Positions 10,620 through 21,109 of a DNA stretch of 64,000 nucleotides are shown here, piece after piece. Each line of letters opens with the position of its first letter. Within the stretch, counting starts at the first letter, position 1. A program made the translations under genes and the position numbers. The stretch comes from Ancistrus triradiatus. Lineage: Eukaryota > Chordata > Actinopteri > Siluriformes > Loricariidae. The DNA is taken from positions 221,501-285,500 of the forward strand of contig JAJAGP010000440.1 of NCBI GenBank assembly GCA_025084515.1, written 5' to 3'. The notes beneath the pieces are model-generated. The model saw nothing but the letters and a program-made list of their open reading frames with translations, searched no databases and was not told where the DNA came from.

Positions 10620-11790
10620 CCTAGTAGGAGCAACTTTATATAACAACCACTACTTGGTGAGCTACATGTTTGAGCTGATCGGGCTCTGTCAGTGTTTTAA
10701 TCATTAAGTCTGGTAGGTTATTAATACATAAAGCTGTAGTAGCAAATGAAATATTGTGCTTGGTGTGCCCAATTATCATCTGAATCTGATTAAACACTGC
10801 TGATTGGAACATTCCTTCAAAGGAGCTGCAATATGGACTTTCTGGAGAAAATATAAAGATCAGCTAGATTGAAGAGAGAAAGATTATTGAGAGCAGGCAG
10901 AGCACACATCTTCTTTAAGAGACTGATCTGATTGCTATCCACCGTCACCGGCGACCAAGCTCCTCAGTTTCATTTCCTGTATTGATTTTAGAAGCATGGC
11001 TCAATACTGACAAGAAATAAGTCCCGAATTTTATAAACACAGAGGAGATTCACAGTTTGGAGTCATTTATTAGGCTTCACAAGTTTGATATTCTCAATTC
11101 AGACAGACTCCACCGTTCCAGCTGGTTCATTTATTTCGTCCTAAATAAAATAATATTAAGGATGCACTCTCGGGCCCTTGAGCTGAGATTTGACAAATGT
11201 GATTCTGAAATGATTTGATTACGGTTCCATTCCATTACTTGGGGAGAAAGCTTCACAGTCCACTGTATGTGAAATAATGTTCAAAAATCAGAAAGTGAAG
11301 AAAGCACTTCAAGGAAAGCAACCAAAACCTAAAGAGACAATAAAATCACCAGTGTGACCACCATAAGGGCAGAGTCTTCAGAATATCTGTTTATGAATAG
11401 AAAACAAATTCAATTAGGTGATGGAAAAGCATTTATTCCTTTCTTGCCCTTTGTGGAAAGAAGTTCTTTAAGGTGGTGCAGATCTTTACAGTCCTTCCAG
11501 AACGTCCCATAGAGATTTGATGATGTCTAAAGCTTTTGATTGATCGAACCATGAAACAGGTTCATCCTGGAGGTCAACAAACCCCTCATGTATAAATCTA
11601 GCTCTGTATGTTCGTCCTGGAGCATGTGTTCATCATTAGAGGAGAAGGTTTGCACCACAGGCTGCACCTGCTCAATTGTTTTGCATTGGACCTAATAAAT
11701 TTCATGAGATGCAGCCTACACCATTTTGATCCGTCATCGTTTGTCCAGCTCCAAGAGTGTCTGCTCATTTGGATTAAGGTTGTTTGGGAA
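10620..11790. other. No gene recognised
   Basis: Non-repetitive-looking AT-rich sequence with no convincing exon. Parts (about 10640-10900) lack transposon similarity and could be ancient non-coding sequence. Confidence 0.35.
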
Positions 11791-11965
11791 TTTTGCAAAG
11801 ATACCCCTGGTCCGCCCCCACTAAAGATGTTCCGGGCACAGCAATCTGGATGGTGACCCCAGGGATGTTTTAGGACCTGCTGGAAGGATTGTATCTTACA
11901 GTTGGCTTGGGAACATCTGGAGATCCCCAGGGGATGGAGAAGTCTGGACTGACCACATCAACCTA
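11790..11965 (+). repeat. Possible LINE-derived fragment
   Basis: gacctgctggaaggattgta, ggcttgggaacatctggaga and tccccaggggatgg resemble a phrase common in fish non-LTR retrotransposon remnants (ctggaaggattacatctc...ctgggaacgcctcgggatcccc). Similarity is by eye only. Confidence 0.4.
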
Positions 11966-12133
11966 GGTCTTATTTCTCATTTTGTTTTTGCGTTCTCGAG
12001 TTTGGTCCTTGTATGTCTGTTCCTTTGATTTTTCAGCTGTCTGCATACGTCTCCAATTTACTGCCAAGCGCTACACTCTTTATTTTGGCAAGGAGAGATG
12101 CTTAATGAAAAAATATTTTGAGAATCCAAGCTC

Positions 12134-12385
12134 AAGGTCAAGTCAAGTCAGATTTATTTATATAGCGCTTTTTACAATGGAGCATTGTCTCAAAGCAGCT
12201 TTACAAGTTTAGATTATCTCCTAATATCTACGTCCAGTCCCAAATTGAGCAAGCCTAGGGCGACAGTGGCAAGGAAAAACTCCCTAGTTCTAGGAAGAAA
12301 CCTTGGGAGGACCAAGACTCAAAAAGGGACCCAACCTCCTTGGGCGGCGTAGATGATAAATCTAAGAGCAAGGTTTAGTTGCACT
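12134..12385 (+). repeat. Composite SINE-like dispersed repeat, copy 1
   Basis: It starts with gtcaagtcaagtcagattta and tatagcgctttttacaatgg, then passes through tctcaaagcagctttacaa, gagcaagcctagggcgac, cagtggcaaggaaaaactcc and actcaaaaagggacccaacc, and ends near gcggcgtagatgataaatct. Five other copies are in the window (13.96, 38.08, 40.31, 53.08, 53.63 kb). No coding frame. Polymerase III boxes were not convincingly seen. Confidence 0.75.
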
Positions 12386-12864
12386 TTAGCAATTAATTTA
12401 TTTTATGTCATGGGTGTGCTTTTGTTGTCCAGGTGAGATGATTCAGCCCATCAAGTAGTGTTTTAGGATCCAGATGAATCAGAGTACCAAATCAGTGCCC
12501 TGCACCAATGATACCTCTAAAGAAAAACAAGTCGTAAGTATGTAGCTAACCATAAAATAAACCTCAACTTTGACAAGAGGTCATAAAAACTAGACTTCCA
12601 GGTTCTCAGCAGATCATGAAAATGACATATGAATGTCATGAAAGCAGATGAGAGCCCTGGAGCCATATGTCTTTTTTGTAGGTGCTCTATACGATCCTGG
12701 AGTGAATATGGTTTAGGTTAGAAGTGTAAACATTCATTGTTCTAAGCCATGATGCTGAGATGGAACGGCATCTACAGAAATGTAAACCAGCTCCATGATG
12801 AGACGTCCTCCAGAGACATGCAGTACTAAATGGATCACATTTATATTCCTGCCACTGCAATAGC

Positions 12865-12930
12865 AAAGGTAAGACAAGTCCAAAAGCCAGGCTCTGTCAT
12901 GGTATGGGGTTGTTATTGTATAATCTACAA
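12865..12930 (+). mobile_element. Tc1-B fragment
   Basis: caagtccaaaagccaggctc followed by tgtcatggtatggggttg, the SMVWG region of the Tc1-B transposase. About 60 bp remain. Confidence 0.6.
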
Positions 12931-13349
12931 ATCGACCGTAATAATAATAACAACGCACTACAGCACCTGCTGCACCACAGCCTCCAGTTCTGTAATTATG
13001 AAATATGAATCAGTCAGTGGACCGAGTGCCATCACGGCTCCTCAGGAATGAGGTAATGAGAGACGTTTGGACACAAACGCAGATAAATCTGCAAACACGC
13101 TGATGGATTTACTCTGGAGGAACGATTAAGGTGGGGACGTCTGTGAGACATTAGCGCCATCATGACATCCTTCAGGACCATCAGCCAAGGATGTTTAGGG
13201 AAGACGGGAGCATCGCCTCTGTCTCCTGACGAGAAAAATGATCCAACGCTTCCCCTATACACAAATAATTGGACATGTTTGAGGGAATGAGGGTCAGATG
13301 GTGATCATATCCCAGTCACTCCAACAGTGGCTCCCCAGAAGTGGTTGTT

Positions 13350-13442
13350 AATCTGTCCAGCTCTTATTAACCCGACCAAGCTGCTGATGAGCTAGAACTC
13401 TGACTTTAACATTTCTGACATTCACATTAAGAGCTTCAGAAA
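13350..13442. repeat. Dispersed repeat shared with 60.18 kb
   Basis: The phrase cagctcttattaac...gaccaagctgctgatgagctagaactctgactttaa...atttctgac, ending attaagagcttcag, recurs at 60183-60268 in the same orientation. Family unknown. Confidence 0.6.
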
Positions 13443-13465
13443 AAAATATATACAGTCAGGCAGGT

Positions 13466-13615
13466 ATGGACTTCTTTCTTACTTTCTTTCTTACTTTCTT
13501 TCTTACTTTCTTTCTCAGTATTGTCCTTTACCTTTCCATTGTTCTTTCGTTCTTCCTTACTTTCACTTGCTTTCTTTGTTTCTCTTTCTTTATTTCTTTC
13601 TTTCTCTAGCTTTTT
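13466..13615. repeat. CTTT-rich low-complexity tract with a 12-bp tandem unit
   Basis: Several copies of a unit ctttctttctta followed by irregular CTTT repeats. Confidence 0.85.
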
Positions 13616-13954
13616 CTACCAAATTTTGAATCTCTAATCAAGGAATAGAAATGATAACATTGATTCTGTACTTTGGTTCTAACACCGGGACCTCACTCTG
13701 ATTTGCTTCTGTTGGTAGAACAGTGGATCTTAGTAACAGCCTGCCTTATAAATCAGACCCATTTTATTTACTGTATGGATATAAACTTTCTTATTTAAAA
13801 AAAATTAATCTCATCAATAAATATATCTGTGTTTATTGTCTGTATAAGAAACAGTTATGAGGAAATTCTGTTCCTTGACTGTTAAGACTGAAATCCATAG
13901 TCTGATGATGATGTTTTAGCATCGGGGGAATGATATAATGGAACGATTTTACCT

Positions 13955-14170
13955 CAACAGTCAAATTTATTTCTATGGAGCTTTTTACAACAGAGTATTG
14001 CCTGAAAGCAGCTTCATAAAAATCTAGAAGCACAGCCCTAACTGGGCATGTCTAGGGCGACACTGGCAAGGAAAAACCCTCTAAGGAAGACACCTTGGGA
14101 GGACCAAGACTCAAAAAGGGACCCAACCTGCTTACAGCCTAGATCATATCTGTAATACAATAAACTAAAT
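13955..14170 (+). repeat. Composite SINE-like dispersed repeat, copy 2
   Basis: caacagtcaaatttatttct, then agctttttacaacag, gcatgtctagggcgac, ggcaaggaaaaaccct and gactcaaaaagggacccaac. More diverged than the 12.1-kb copy. Confidence 0.7.
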
Positions 14171-14510
14171 AGGATAAGAAATAAACGATAAAATATAATA
14201 CAATAGTAAGAATATGTGTAATAAATAACATAAATTTTATAAAAACAGAGAAGATAACAGAGTATGTGGGCGTTATTTAGACCAGTGTCCTCCAGCAGGT
14301 AACAGTTTTGTTGTTTTCAGTCAAAAGAAGGCATAAAATAAAATAAAAATGAAGTTTAAATCTCCAGCTAAGTGATCCAAGCATGTTACTCATTCCCTCA
14401 CCCACTCTTTTCAATTCTCTAAACTTCATTTTAGCCCTCTGATGATGAAAAATTTAAACCCTTCATCAACATGTCTCATTTATCTCCTTCCCGTCTACCT
14501 GTCTCTCCCT

Positions 14511-14599
14511 GTGCATGCATTCATTATCCTCCTGCAGGACCATCTGCCCGAGGAGGTGGAGTGTGAATGAAGTGCTGCATCCCGGTACACAGAGACCAC

Positions 14600-14600
<1 letters not shown>
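14511..14600 (+). repeat. Dispersed repeat shared with 18.49 kb
   Basis: gcattcattatcctcctgca, gaccatctg, then gtgtgaatg and acacagag recur at 18489-18565 in the same order and orientation. Family unknown. Confidence 0.55.

Positions 14601-14651
<51 letters not shown>
14601..14651. repeat. (TG)n microsatellite
   Basis: About 25 uninterrupted tg units. Confidence 0.95.
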
Positions 14652-14652
<1 letters not shown>

Positions 14653-15157
14653 AGGGAGGAATCATACTTTAATAACCTTGGTGCGTTTACCTCCTCAGGT
14701 GCAGGATGAGGGAGCAGGGTTTTTAAACTGTACCTTCAGAGGCACAAAAGGATGTAATTTCAGCATCTTTTAACAGTTATTAGCCATTAGGCAGCTGTAA
14801 CAGTAACATAAAGTGTGATATAAAGTAACAAAATGACGTTTTTAGCTCATTAGGACTTAGAGTCCTTGTTTTTGGATGTTATGGAGCATAATGCATATGT
14901 TCATTAAAAAGTTAATATGGTTTAATTACTTTGATTGTACTTTCAATCTACTTCTTCAGCCTCCATTACTTAAGCATTCCCAGGAAGTCCTGGGTTACTC
15001 TGGGACCATCGGGGGGGTCTGTGCTCCACAGCAGGAGCCTCACACCCAGGCAACCCTCCTTCAGAGAGCCACTCTCCTTTGTATCCCTCCTCTGGTGAGG
15101 TAAAGACAAAGTTCACTCACTCACTCACGTTTTAAACTTTAACTCATGTTTTAATCC

Positions 15158-15238
15158 AAGGAAAGACCTGAAGCGAGAACCAACATCCCAGAGTTGAAGC
15201 TGTTCTGTACGGAGGAATGGGATCAAATTCCTCCTTAA
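15158..15238 (+). mobile_element. Tc1-A transposase C-terminal fragment
   Basis: gaaagacctgaagcgag, accaacatcccagagttgaa and gctgttctgtacggaggaat match the last third of the Tc1-A transposase. It lies just outside the Tc1-B element that follows. Confidence 0.75.
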
Positions 15239-15250
15239 AAAGGTAAGGTA

Positions 15251-16000
15251 CAATCCCAAATTATAAAAATTTAGGACAGTATAGAAAATGCAAATTAAAA
15301 AATCTGCAGTGTGTCTTACATTTCCTTTATTTTATGTTTTTTCTTGTCCACTTCATGCCATTTCTTACTAAAATTCACACATTTCAGGCCTGGAACACAT
15401 TCCAAAAAAAGTTGGGATGGGGCAATTTAGGGCTAGTAATGAAGTAAAAAACTAAATAATGATGTGATTTCAAACAGGTGATTATAATCATGATTTGGTC
15501 CAAAAGTAGTAACCACGAAAGGCTGAGTCTATGAGAAGCTCTACAATACAGAGTTACATTCACAAATACCACTTAAAACGTTACTGTGCTAAAAAGAAGC
15601 CTTATGTTATAACCATGTCCAGAAGCGGCGTCAACTTCCCTGGGTTCGGAGGCATTTGGGATGGACCATCACCCAGTATTCCAGATCTGGCAGGAAGAAC
15701 AAAATAAAACCTGAAACACTAAATCACTTGGTATCCTCGGTGCCAAAACCTCTTTTAAGTGCGGTGAAAAGGAATGGCCACATCACAAAGTGGTAAACTC
15801 TTTTTTTGGAATGAGTTGCAGGTCTGAAATGCAGGAATTGATGTTTATTAACAAAAGAAATGAAGTTGACCAGAAAAAATGAGATATCTTGGGTTCACAC
15901 TGTCTGCAATGAAATAAAAGTCAAAGGGAATGTAAGAAACACTGCATTTATTTTTACATGCAATGTCCATACTGTCCCATCCTTTACTGATTTGGGGTTG
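15251..16000 (+). mobile_element. Tc1-B element with both ends, internally deleted (non-autonomous)
   Basis: A 750-bp element bounded by TA at 15249-15250 and 16001-16002, starting caatcccaaat and ending gatttggggttg. Long terminal inverted repeats each hold a second inner copy of the 'ccaaaaaaagttgggatgg' type sequence. The interior has only patches of transposase (for example ataccacttaaaacgttact and ccatgtccagaagcggcgtc) joined to the C-terminal LVSSVPKPLL patch. Confidence 0.8.
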
Positions 16001-16129
16001 TATTTCTGGGCAACATATCATCTCGCTCTTGTATAATTCCTCCAGTATTACATGAAGAACCTTGTGGCATGACCGTTAATAAAAAGTGAAAGCCCACATT
16101 AATCTGGGCTGACACAGGTGACTCTGGGC

Positions 16130-16580
16130 ATCGGTGCCATTAGTCAACCTCTGAATATCTGCATAAACCTGAACAACAGCCAGTGAAAGTGTAAATGAGG
16201 AATTGTGTTCATTTATTATGAGTCAGTGCGTGTTGGCAGATCTTTCAGAGCGGTGCTTTAGGCTTGTTTTCAATTGCTGGACATCAGAGGATGGTACACT
16301 GTGGGCATAAAGGGGTGCACAGGGTCGGCAACAATACTCAGGCAGGCTGTGGGGTTTAAATGATGCTCAGTGGGTATTAAGGGACACAAACTGTGCCAGG
16401 AAAATACCCCCTAACCTATTGATACAATTCAGGATGGATATGTCATTTTTTCATGTTATTTATGCCAAATTCTGACCCGACCATCTGAAAGTCGCAGCAG
16501 AAATCGAGACTCCAGGCCAGGCAACATTTTTCCAATCTTCCACCAATTTTGGCCAATATTTGATATTTGATATATAATTT
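16130..16580 (-). pseudogene. Third-family Tc1-like transposase remnant
   Basis: The phrase gtacactgtgggcataaagg, ggtgcaca and gtgccaggaaaat is the reverse strand of a Tc1-type catalytic region (HRLNATAYL...ADHVHP...PTVYPS style). A second, shorter copy is at 35.74 kb. It is heavily mutated, with no usable frame. Confidence 0.6.
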
Positions 16581-16589
16581 TGATATTTG

Positions 16590-17430
16590 TATTAATGAGA
16601 AGTTGAACATATCTGAGTTCTACTTACAGGAAACTGAAGTTAAAGAGAAACCACTGCTTATTTCTTTTCAGATTGCACCCAGGCTTTGAGCTAATCATTT
16701 ATTAATGGCTTTATTAAAGACATCCTGTGCAAGGTCTACACAAAAACATCCTCTATTCTGCTTTTTTATGATTCTGTACTTATGGGACACCCTGTAGATC
16801 ATAAATATGAAAATGTTTACGGCATCAGTGTGTGATTTTCTCAGCTAATGATGCCGATATCCTCAGTGACCATTAGCAGAGGAAGAGAGTGTGTTTGTGA
16901 GGTGAGGGGTCTCGACAGCTCACTAACCTCGCAGTCATGGATGCTTACAGAGCAGATAGAGAGAGGGAAATAAAATATTTATGATATCATTTCATTTAAT
17001 CTTCTTCACTGGTGCTTTTTTTGTTATGCTGGTCTGAGTTGTGGGTTATCTGGAAATGCATTACGTCCTTTACTTCATCCTACCCATTCACATCTAGGGC
17101 AATTTAGAATAGCCAATCCATCTACAAGCATTTTTTGGAAATGAGTCCCTGGAGAAGATAAACAAAAAGTTGATAACCTATCTCACCATCATCAGTCACA
17201 GATCATGTCTCATTGTCACCTATGCCCAAAAACACCCCCCTATACACTGTATAAGCGTTTTAAAATGCCTTATTTGCTGCCAGAGCTAGCATAGCCTATA
17301 AGACTGCTGCACTGTCTGAGCACCACAAACGGTTTAATTCCCTTTCATTTACAAATTATTTAAAAACAATCAACCCTGGGTATCCATAAATGTTGCGTAA
17401 GGCTGTACAGTGAGAAAGTGTCTGTGTTTG
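16590..17430. other. No recognised gene
   Basis: AT-rich sequence upstream of the candidate promoter at 17.48 kb. No exon or classifiable repeat was seen. Confidence 0.35.
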
Positions 17431-17478
17431 GAGGGTATAACGAAAGTTTACAAAATAGCGCCGATACTGCGCGATAGT

Positions 17479-17535
17479 ACTACAATTCCCAGAATGCCGT
17501 GTAGCAATTTATTTTTCTCGTCCCAAGATGGCGCC
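17479..17535 (+). promoter_or_regulatory. Housekeeping-type promoter elements: ZNF143/THAP11 (SBS) motif and YY1 motif
   Basis: ACTACAATTCCCAGAATGC at 17479-17497 matches the 19-bp ZNF143/THAP11 consensus used at vertebrate housekeeping and often bidirectional promoters. CAAGATGGCGCC at 17524-17535 resembles the YY1 start-site motif AAGATGGCGGC. The local sequence is unusually CpG-rich for this window. Confidence 0.65.
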
Positions 17536-17635
17536 GCTTGTGGACGCACAGTTAAAGCAGCCGTTAAGACAACAAGCAGTGGAAGTTCTGTCTTTAAAAG
17601 TCTGTTTTTCGAGTAAATTTAAACAACGTTTGTAA
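17528..17635 (+). CDS. Short ORF in the candidate first exon (35 codons)
   Basis: The ATG overlaps the YY1-type element (AAGATGGCG), a typical translation-initiator arrangement, and reads MAPLVDAQLKQPLRQQAVEV, then LSLKVC to a TAA. It stops before the strong donor at 17697, so it would be a microprotein or an upstream ORF. No family is recognised; coding status is unproven. Confidence 0.25.
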   Translation: MAPLVDAQLKQPLRQQAVEVLSLKVCFSSKFKQRL

Positions 17636-17957
17636 ACAAGAATCTCTTTATTCCCGAGAGTTTTATCTCCTTCCAAACAGTGTGGAATTGATTAAGGTAA
17701 GTCACTAGTTTTGTTTTATTATTATTATTATTATTTTGGTTTGGTGTTGACAGGCTGCCTTAAAAGGTTCCGTTAAAGGTTAAGGTCTGATGTCATGTTT
17801 TATTAGTTTTCCAAATGACTTGTAACATTTAAATACAACCTTTGCATGGAATTAAATAAGACATGTTTAAGTTAAATTTAGTAAACACTTCATCAAACTA
17901 TAGTGGAAAATGTATTTCCATTTCAACCTGCAGAGAAAGTATGCAAGTCCAAAGAAC

Positions 17958-18035
17958 ACTTTAAAGAGGACATTTTATGTAAAAGCTCACTGTATCATTG
18001 CTTGCGCACATATATTTGGGCATGAATTTAGTTTG
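17958..18035. repeat. MITE end shared with 31.3 kb
   Basis: ctttaaagaggacattttat, gtaaaagctcact and cattgcttgcgcacatatat parallel ccttaaagggggcgtgttat, gtaaaaaaagtcac and ctgcttgtgcatgc at 31299-31356. A TTAA-type end is possible but only one end is visible. Confidence 0.5.
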
Positions 18036-18149
18036 AATCTTCTTTATACTGCAAGGTTCTGTATAACAGGAACCTATATCTGTTATTTCTTATGGGAAAA
18101 TTCCTACCTTGTTCCAGCATGTTCCATACACCCTAGTGCTGTAACTGTC

Positions 18150-18357
18150 AAATGATCTGAACTTCATCACGCACCTTTGAGATGATTTGGAATGCCATCT
18201 ACTGTAGGTACCGGGGCTTATTGTTCACCGTCAGTCACAGCCGTGTTCCAAATCCACTGGAAAGCTTCCTCAGAAGAGCAAAGGCAGTTCTAGCAGCAGT
18301 GGTCATGTTTTGGATTCAGTTCTGTGTGTCCAAAAACTTTTGGCTTTACAGTGTATA
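18150..18357 (+). mobile_element. Tc1-like 3' end fragment
   Basis: gagatgatttggaatgccat, tcagaagagcaaaggcagtt, ctagcagca and gtccaaaaacttttggcttt, ending acagtgta, form the C-terminal codons and terminus of a Tc1-like family ending '...acttttggccatatagtgta'. It sits in the intron of the candidate unit. Confidence 0.65.
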
Positions 18358-18488
18358 GAGAATAGAATTTTAGGGTTTCATCTGTTTCTATTGCATTTCA
18401 AGTCTGTTTCACGCCTTAAACCAGGGTTAAAACCCAGCTCCATGGCATATCTGTATAATCCTCGTGTTGGTGCTTCCCTCCACCTGTA

Positions 18489-18580
18489 CGCATTCATTAT
18501 CCTCCTCCAAGACCATCTGTGTGTGAAGGTGGTGTGTGAATGCACCGTTACAGGCTGGCACAGAGTACTGGAGGTGTGAG
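18489..18580 (+). repeat. Dispersed repeat shared with 14.51 kb
   Basis: gcattcattatcctcctcca, gaccatctg, gtgtgaatgcacc and ggcacagag, collinear with 14516-14600. Confidence 0.55.
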
Positions 18581-18679
18581 AAACAGGCATGGAGAAGAAA
18601 GAATTCAGATTAAGAGAGAACGTCCCACTAATATAATATAACATCATTTCATGTCTCGCTCGACCTCCCCTCTCCCCAG

Positions 18680-18868
18680 CTTGTTAAAGGTGTGTTTAAC
18701 CAACAGCCGGCGAGTCCTACCTGTTCTACCCCTAAGGGCCCTAACAGGACAACGACCTCTGATTTAAGGGATGAAAACACCAATGATGAAACGGGAGGGG
18801 GAGTTAGGATTGTCCAGTGTAGCGTTGTTAAAGGTATGAGGACTAGGTATGAGGAACAGAATCTGTAG
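18680..18868 (+). CDS. Open frame in the candidate terminal exon
   Basis: Begins right after a polypyrimidine tract and ccccag. The frame is open for 62 codons, polar and low in hydrophobics (NQQPASPTCSTPKGPNRT, DENTNDETGG), like a disordered protein segment, ending in TAG. An AATAAA lies 183 bp downstream. An internal gtatga at 18834 could act as a donor. A chance ORF of this length is not improbable. Confidence 0.25.
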   Translation, partial: LVKGVFNQQPASPTCSTPKGPNRTTTSDLRDENTNDETGGGVRIVQCSVVKGMRTRYEEQNL

Positions 18869-19050
18869 TTAAAGACGTTAAGGACGTTAAGGACGCAAAG
18901 TCTCTAAACAGAACAATATACAGAGTATCTTGAGGTCTTTGTGTCTTATTTAGTACTGACCCTGCAATTTTGCTTTAAATATTTAATATTTCTCATCTCA
19001 AGCTGGTTTGGTGCGTCTCTTCATATTTATAATCTGTCGTGTTTCTCACA

Positions 19051-19056
19051 AATAAA
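19051..19056 (+). terminator. Candidate polyadenylation signal
   Basis: AATAAA in tctcacaAATAAAgcttc, suitably placed after the exon-2 stop codon of the candidate unit. No other role is evident. Confidence 0.4.
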
Positions 19057-19363
19057 GCTTCACGTCGAGTGAGAAATCTGCTAACGTATCAGGCCTGGTG
19101 ATATATGGGTTAAGTAGTTTAACCTTTTTAGACCACAGATGTATGAGCCGTCGGACATCAGCCAAACAGATGTGTTGCAGCACATTCCTGTACCTGGATA
19201 TGGAGCTGATTCTGTATTTCTCTCTGTCTCTGTTTCACGAGAGCTATCTCTGTGTCTCACTCTGCCAGCTTTGTCATGATGGTGAGAGCCAAATGTGTCA
19301 CCCAAGATGGTGACGGTTCTGTTGTGCCAGCATGAATAAACATTGGCATTTGCATCAGCGTAT

Positions 19364-19368
<5 letters not shown>

Positions 19369-19412
<44 letters not shown>
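19369..19412. repeat. (GA)n microsatellite
   Basis: About 21 uninterrupted ag units. The long 'SLSLSL' open frame on the - strand is an artefact. Confidence 0.95.
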
Positions 19413-19417
<5 letters not shown>

Positions 19418-20244
19418 AAGAAACGAAACAGAGTCAAAAAGAGAAATTCCTCCATCCGTTACAGCGCCCTCACCTGGCTATAACAATGTCTGACTGACGT
19501 TGAGCTACGATTTGACCTCACACTTATGTTGGGGTCTCAGAAAGACTTTAAAACGAAACGACTTGCATTTTCTGGGACTCTCAGATTGATTTTGGCAGCT
19601 GGCAAATCAAATCTGCAGTATCAGCATGTAAGTGTCTGTAACCTGCAGCTATCTAATAATGAGCTACAAGATATTGATTCAGCACTGTATTGACTTTTGA
19701 AAGCTCTTTCTAGAGTTACTGTCATGCCTGAACGTTTTTGAAACCTTTATAATATATGTATTCAATGAGTGGCACAATTAATGGGTTAAGGTCCAGACTG
19801 TGACTCAGCCATTCCAAAACATTACCTTTATCTAAGCGCTCTTTGTGGGCTCAGGGTCGTTCTCTTGAGATTCAGTTACTTTTCCTTTAGGATTTGCTGC
19901 TATAACTCAGAATTCATTGTTCCATCCATGATGGTGAGCAAAACTGCAAACCGTGATCCTACCACCACCATGTTTCACAGATGGGATAAGGTTCTTATAA
20001 TGCTTCTCATTTAAACTAGAAAGCTCTGTTTTGGTCTCATCCATCCACAAAACATTTTTCCCAATAACCTTATGGCTCCATGTGATCTTTATCAAACTGC
20101 AGACGGGCAGCAGCGTTCTTTTTGGAGAGCAGTGGCTTTCTCCTATTGTTGCTCGGCGGTCTCCTGATGGTGGCTCTTGATCATTGCCAATCTGACAGAG
20201 GCCTTTAGTTGCTTAGAAGTTACCCTGGGTTCCTTCTCGCAATT

Positions 20245-20908
20245 AATCATTCTCACGGCTATTTATTTTACATTTCACAAACGACATCCCTTTTTTATTT
20301 CTGTAGTGTAAACAATGGAAACAGCACATTTGTGTTGTATGAGTTCTTTTTAAACAATAAAACTTTAGTCTTTTGCAATTAAAAGAAATGACTAGAAACA
20401 TTAGGCTTAAAATTGTAAACCAAATGCCCTATTCTATAAGTGCAATATTTTTTATATTTGATATTGTATCAGTGCAGTACTAATCTTGAAGTGCAAAGCC
20501 TTTGTGTGTTTGACTGATTTAATCTTTCTGTGTGACTCTTAATCTATTTTTGTGTCGATTTTCACTGTTCTGGAGCAGCTATGTCAATTTCATTTTATAC
20601 TTATCAGTAATAAAGTAATTATCTTATCTTACTGTACTTCACCCTATATTAAATAACCAGAGGAAAACATTCCCGTTTATTTCTGAAGAATAACAATTGA
20701 AAATAGTGTACTTTTCATTTGTAAACAAAAAGAAACCTGCAATGAAAATATCCCGTTCTCACTGAGAACGGGATATGCCATCTAGTGTTCAAAACTGGAA
20801 ATGCATTAGATGGTGGCCAAATCAAGAACATATAATCCAATTAGACGATACGTCGTCCCACCCGGCGATAGACACCGTCCCATTTTTGCATCGTTACACC
20901 CCTAGAAA
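20245..20908. mobile_element. hAT-like non-autonomous insertion
   Basis: The right end reads, on the - strand, ctaggggtgtaacgatgcaa, a typical hAT terminus in fish. The interior has a perfect palindrome at 20748-20776. The left terminus is not clear, so the left boundary is approximate. No transposase. Confidence 0.5.
20748..20776. repeat. Perfect hairpin with 14-bp arms
   Basis: ATATCCCGTTCTCA, one C, then TGAGAACGGGATAT. Arms pair perfectly with a one-base centre. It lies within the hAT-like insertion. Confidence 0.9.
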
Positions 20909-21109
20909 CAGAGATCTTGAGATGGTTTTATAACCTTTTCTCCTTTGTTCGTACCATGATACACTTCCACACATGTGGTGTGAAGATCAGACTCAAATCA
21001 TGTCTTTTGTTTAATGGGGTTCACTTTATCTACCTGTAGGACTTGTGTGGAAATCTGATAATGTTTAAGCTCCCATTTATGCAGAAACAGGAAATTACTC
21101 GTTCTTCTC

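Larger units (their letters stand above)
17440..19075 (+). other. Candidate unannotated two-exon transcription unit
   Basis: Read in order on the + strand: a ZNF143/THAP11-type motif (17479-17497), a YY1-type element (17524-17535), a strong donor AAG|GTAAGT (17697), a polypyrimidine-AG acceptor (ag 18678-18679), an open frame of 62 codons to TAG at 18866-18868, and AATAAA at 19051-19056. The roughly 980-bp intron contains transposon ends. The exon-2 frame (LVKGVFNQQPASP...) stays open back into exon 1 through phase-0 splicing (NSVELIK joins LVKG) but has no ATG there. The ATG at the YY1 site opens a separate 35-codon frame. It could be a lncRNA, a gene with an exon I missed, or a decayed locus. 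I do not recognise the protein. Confidence 0.45.

Noticed and set aside
18000..18120. ICYFLWENS as a possible RSL24D1 zinc-ribbon start (IEKCYFCS)
   Set aside because: Only CYF matches; the second Cys and surrounding residues are absent.
19081..19455. 124-codon - strand frame with a long Ser-Leu run
   Set aside because: The run is the (GA)n microsatellite; the rest has no family features.
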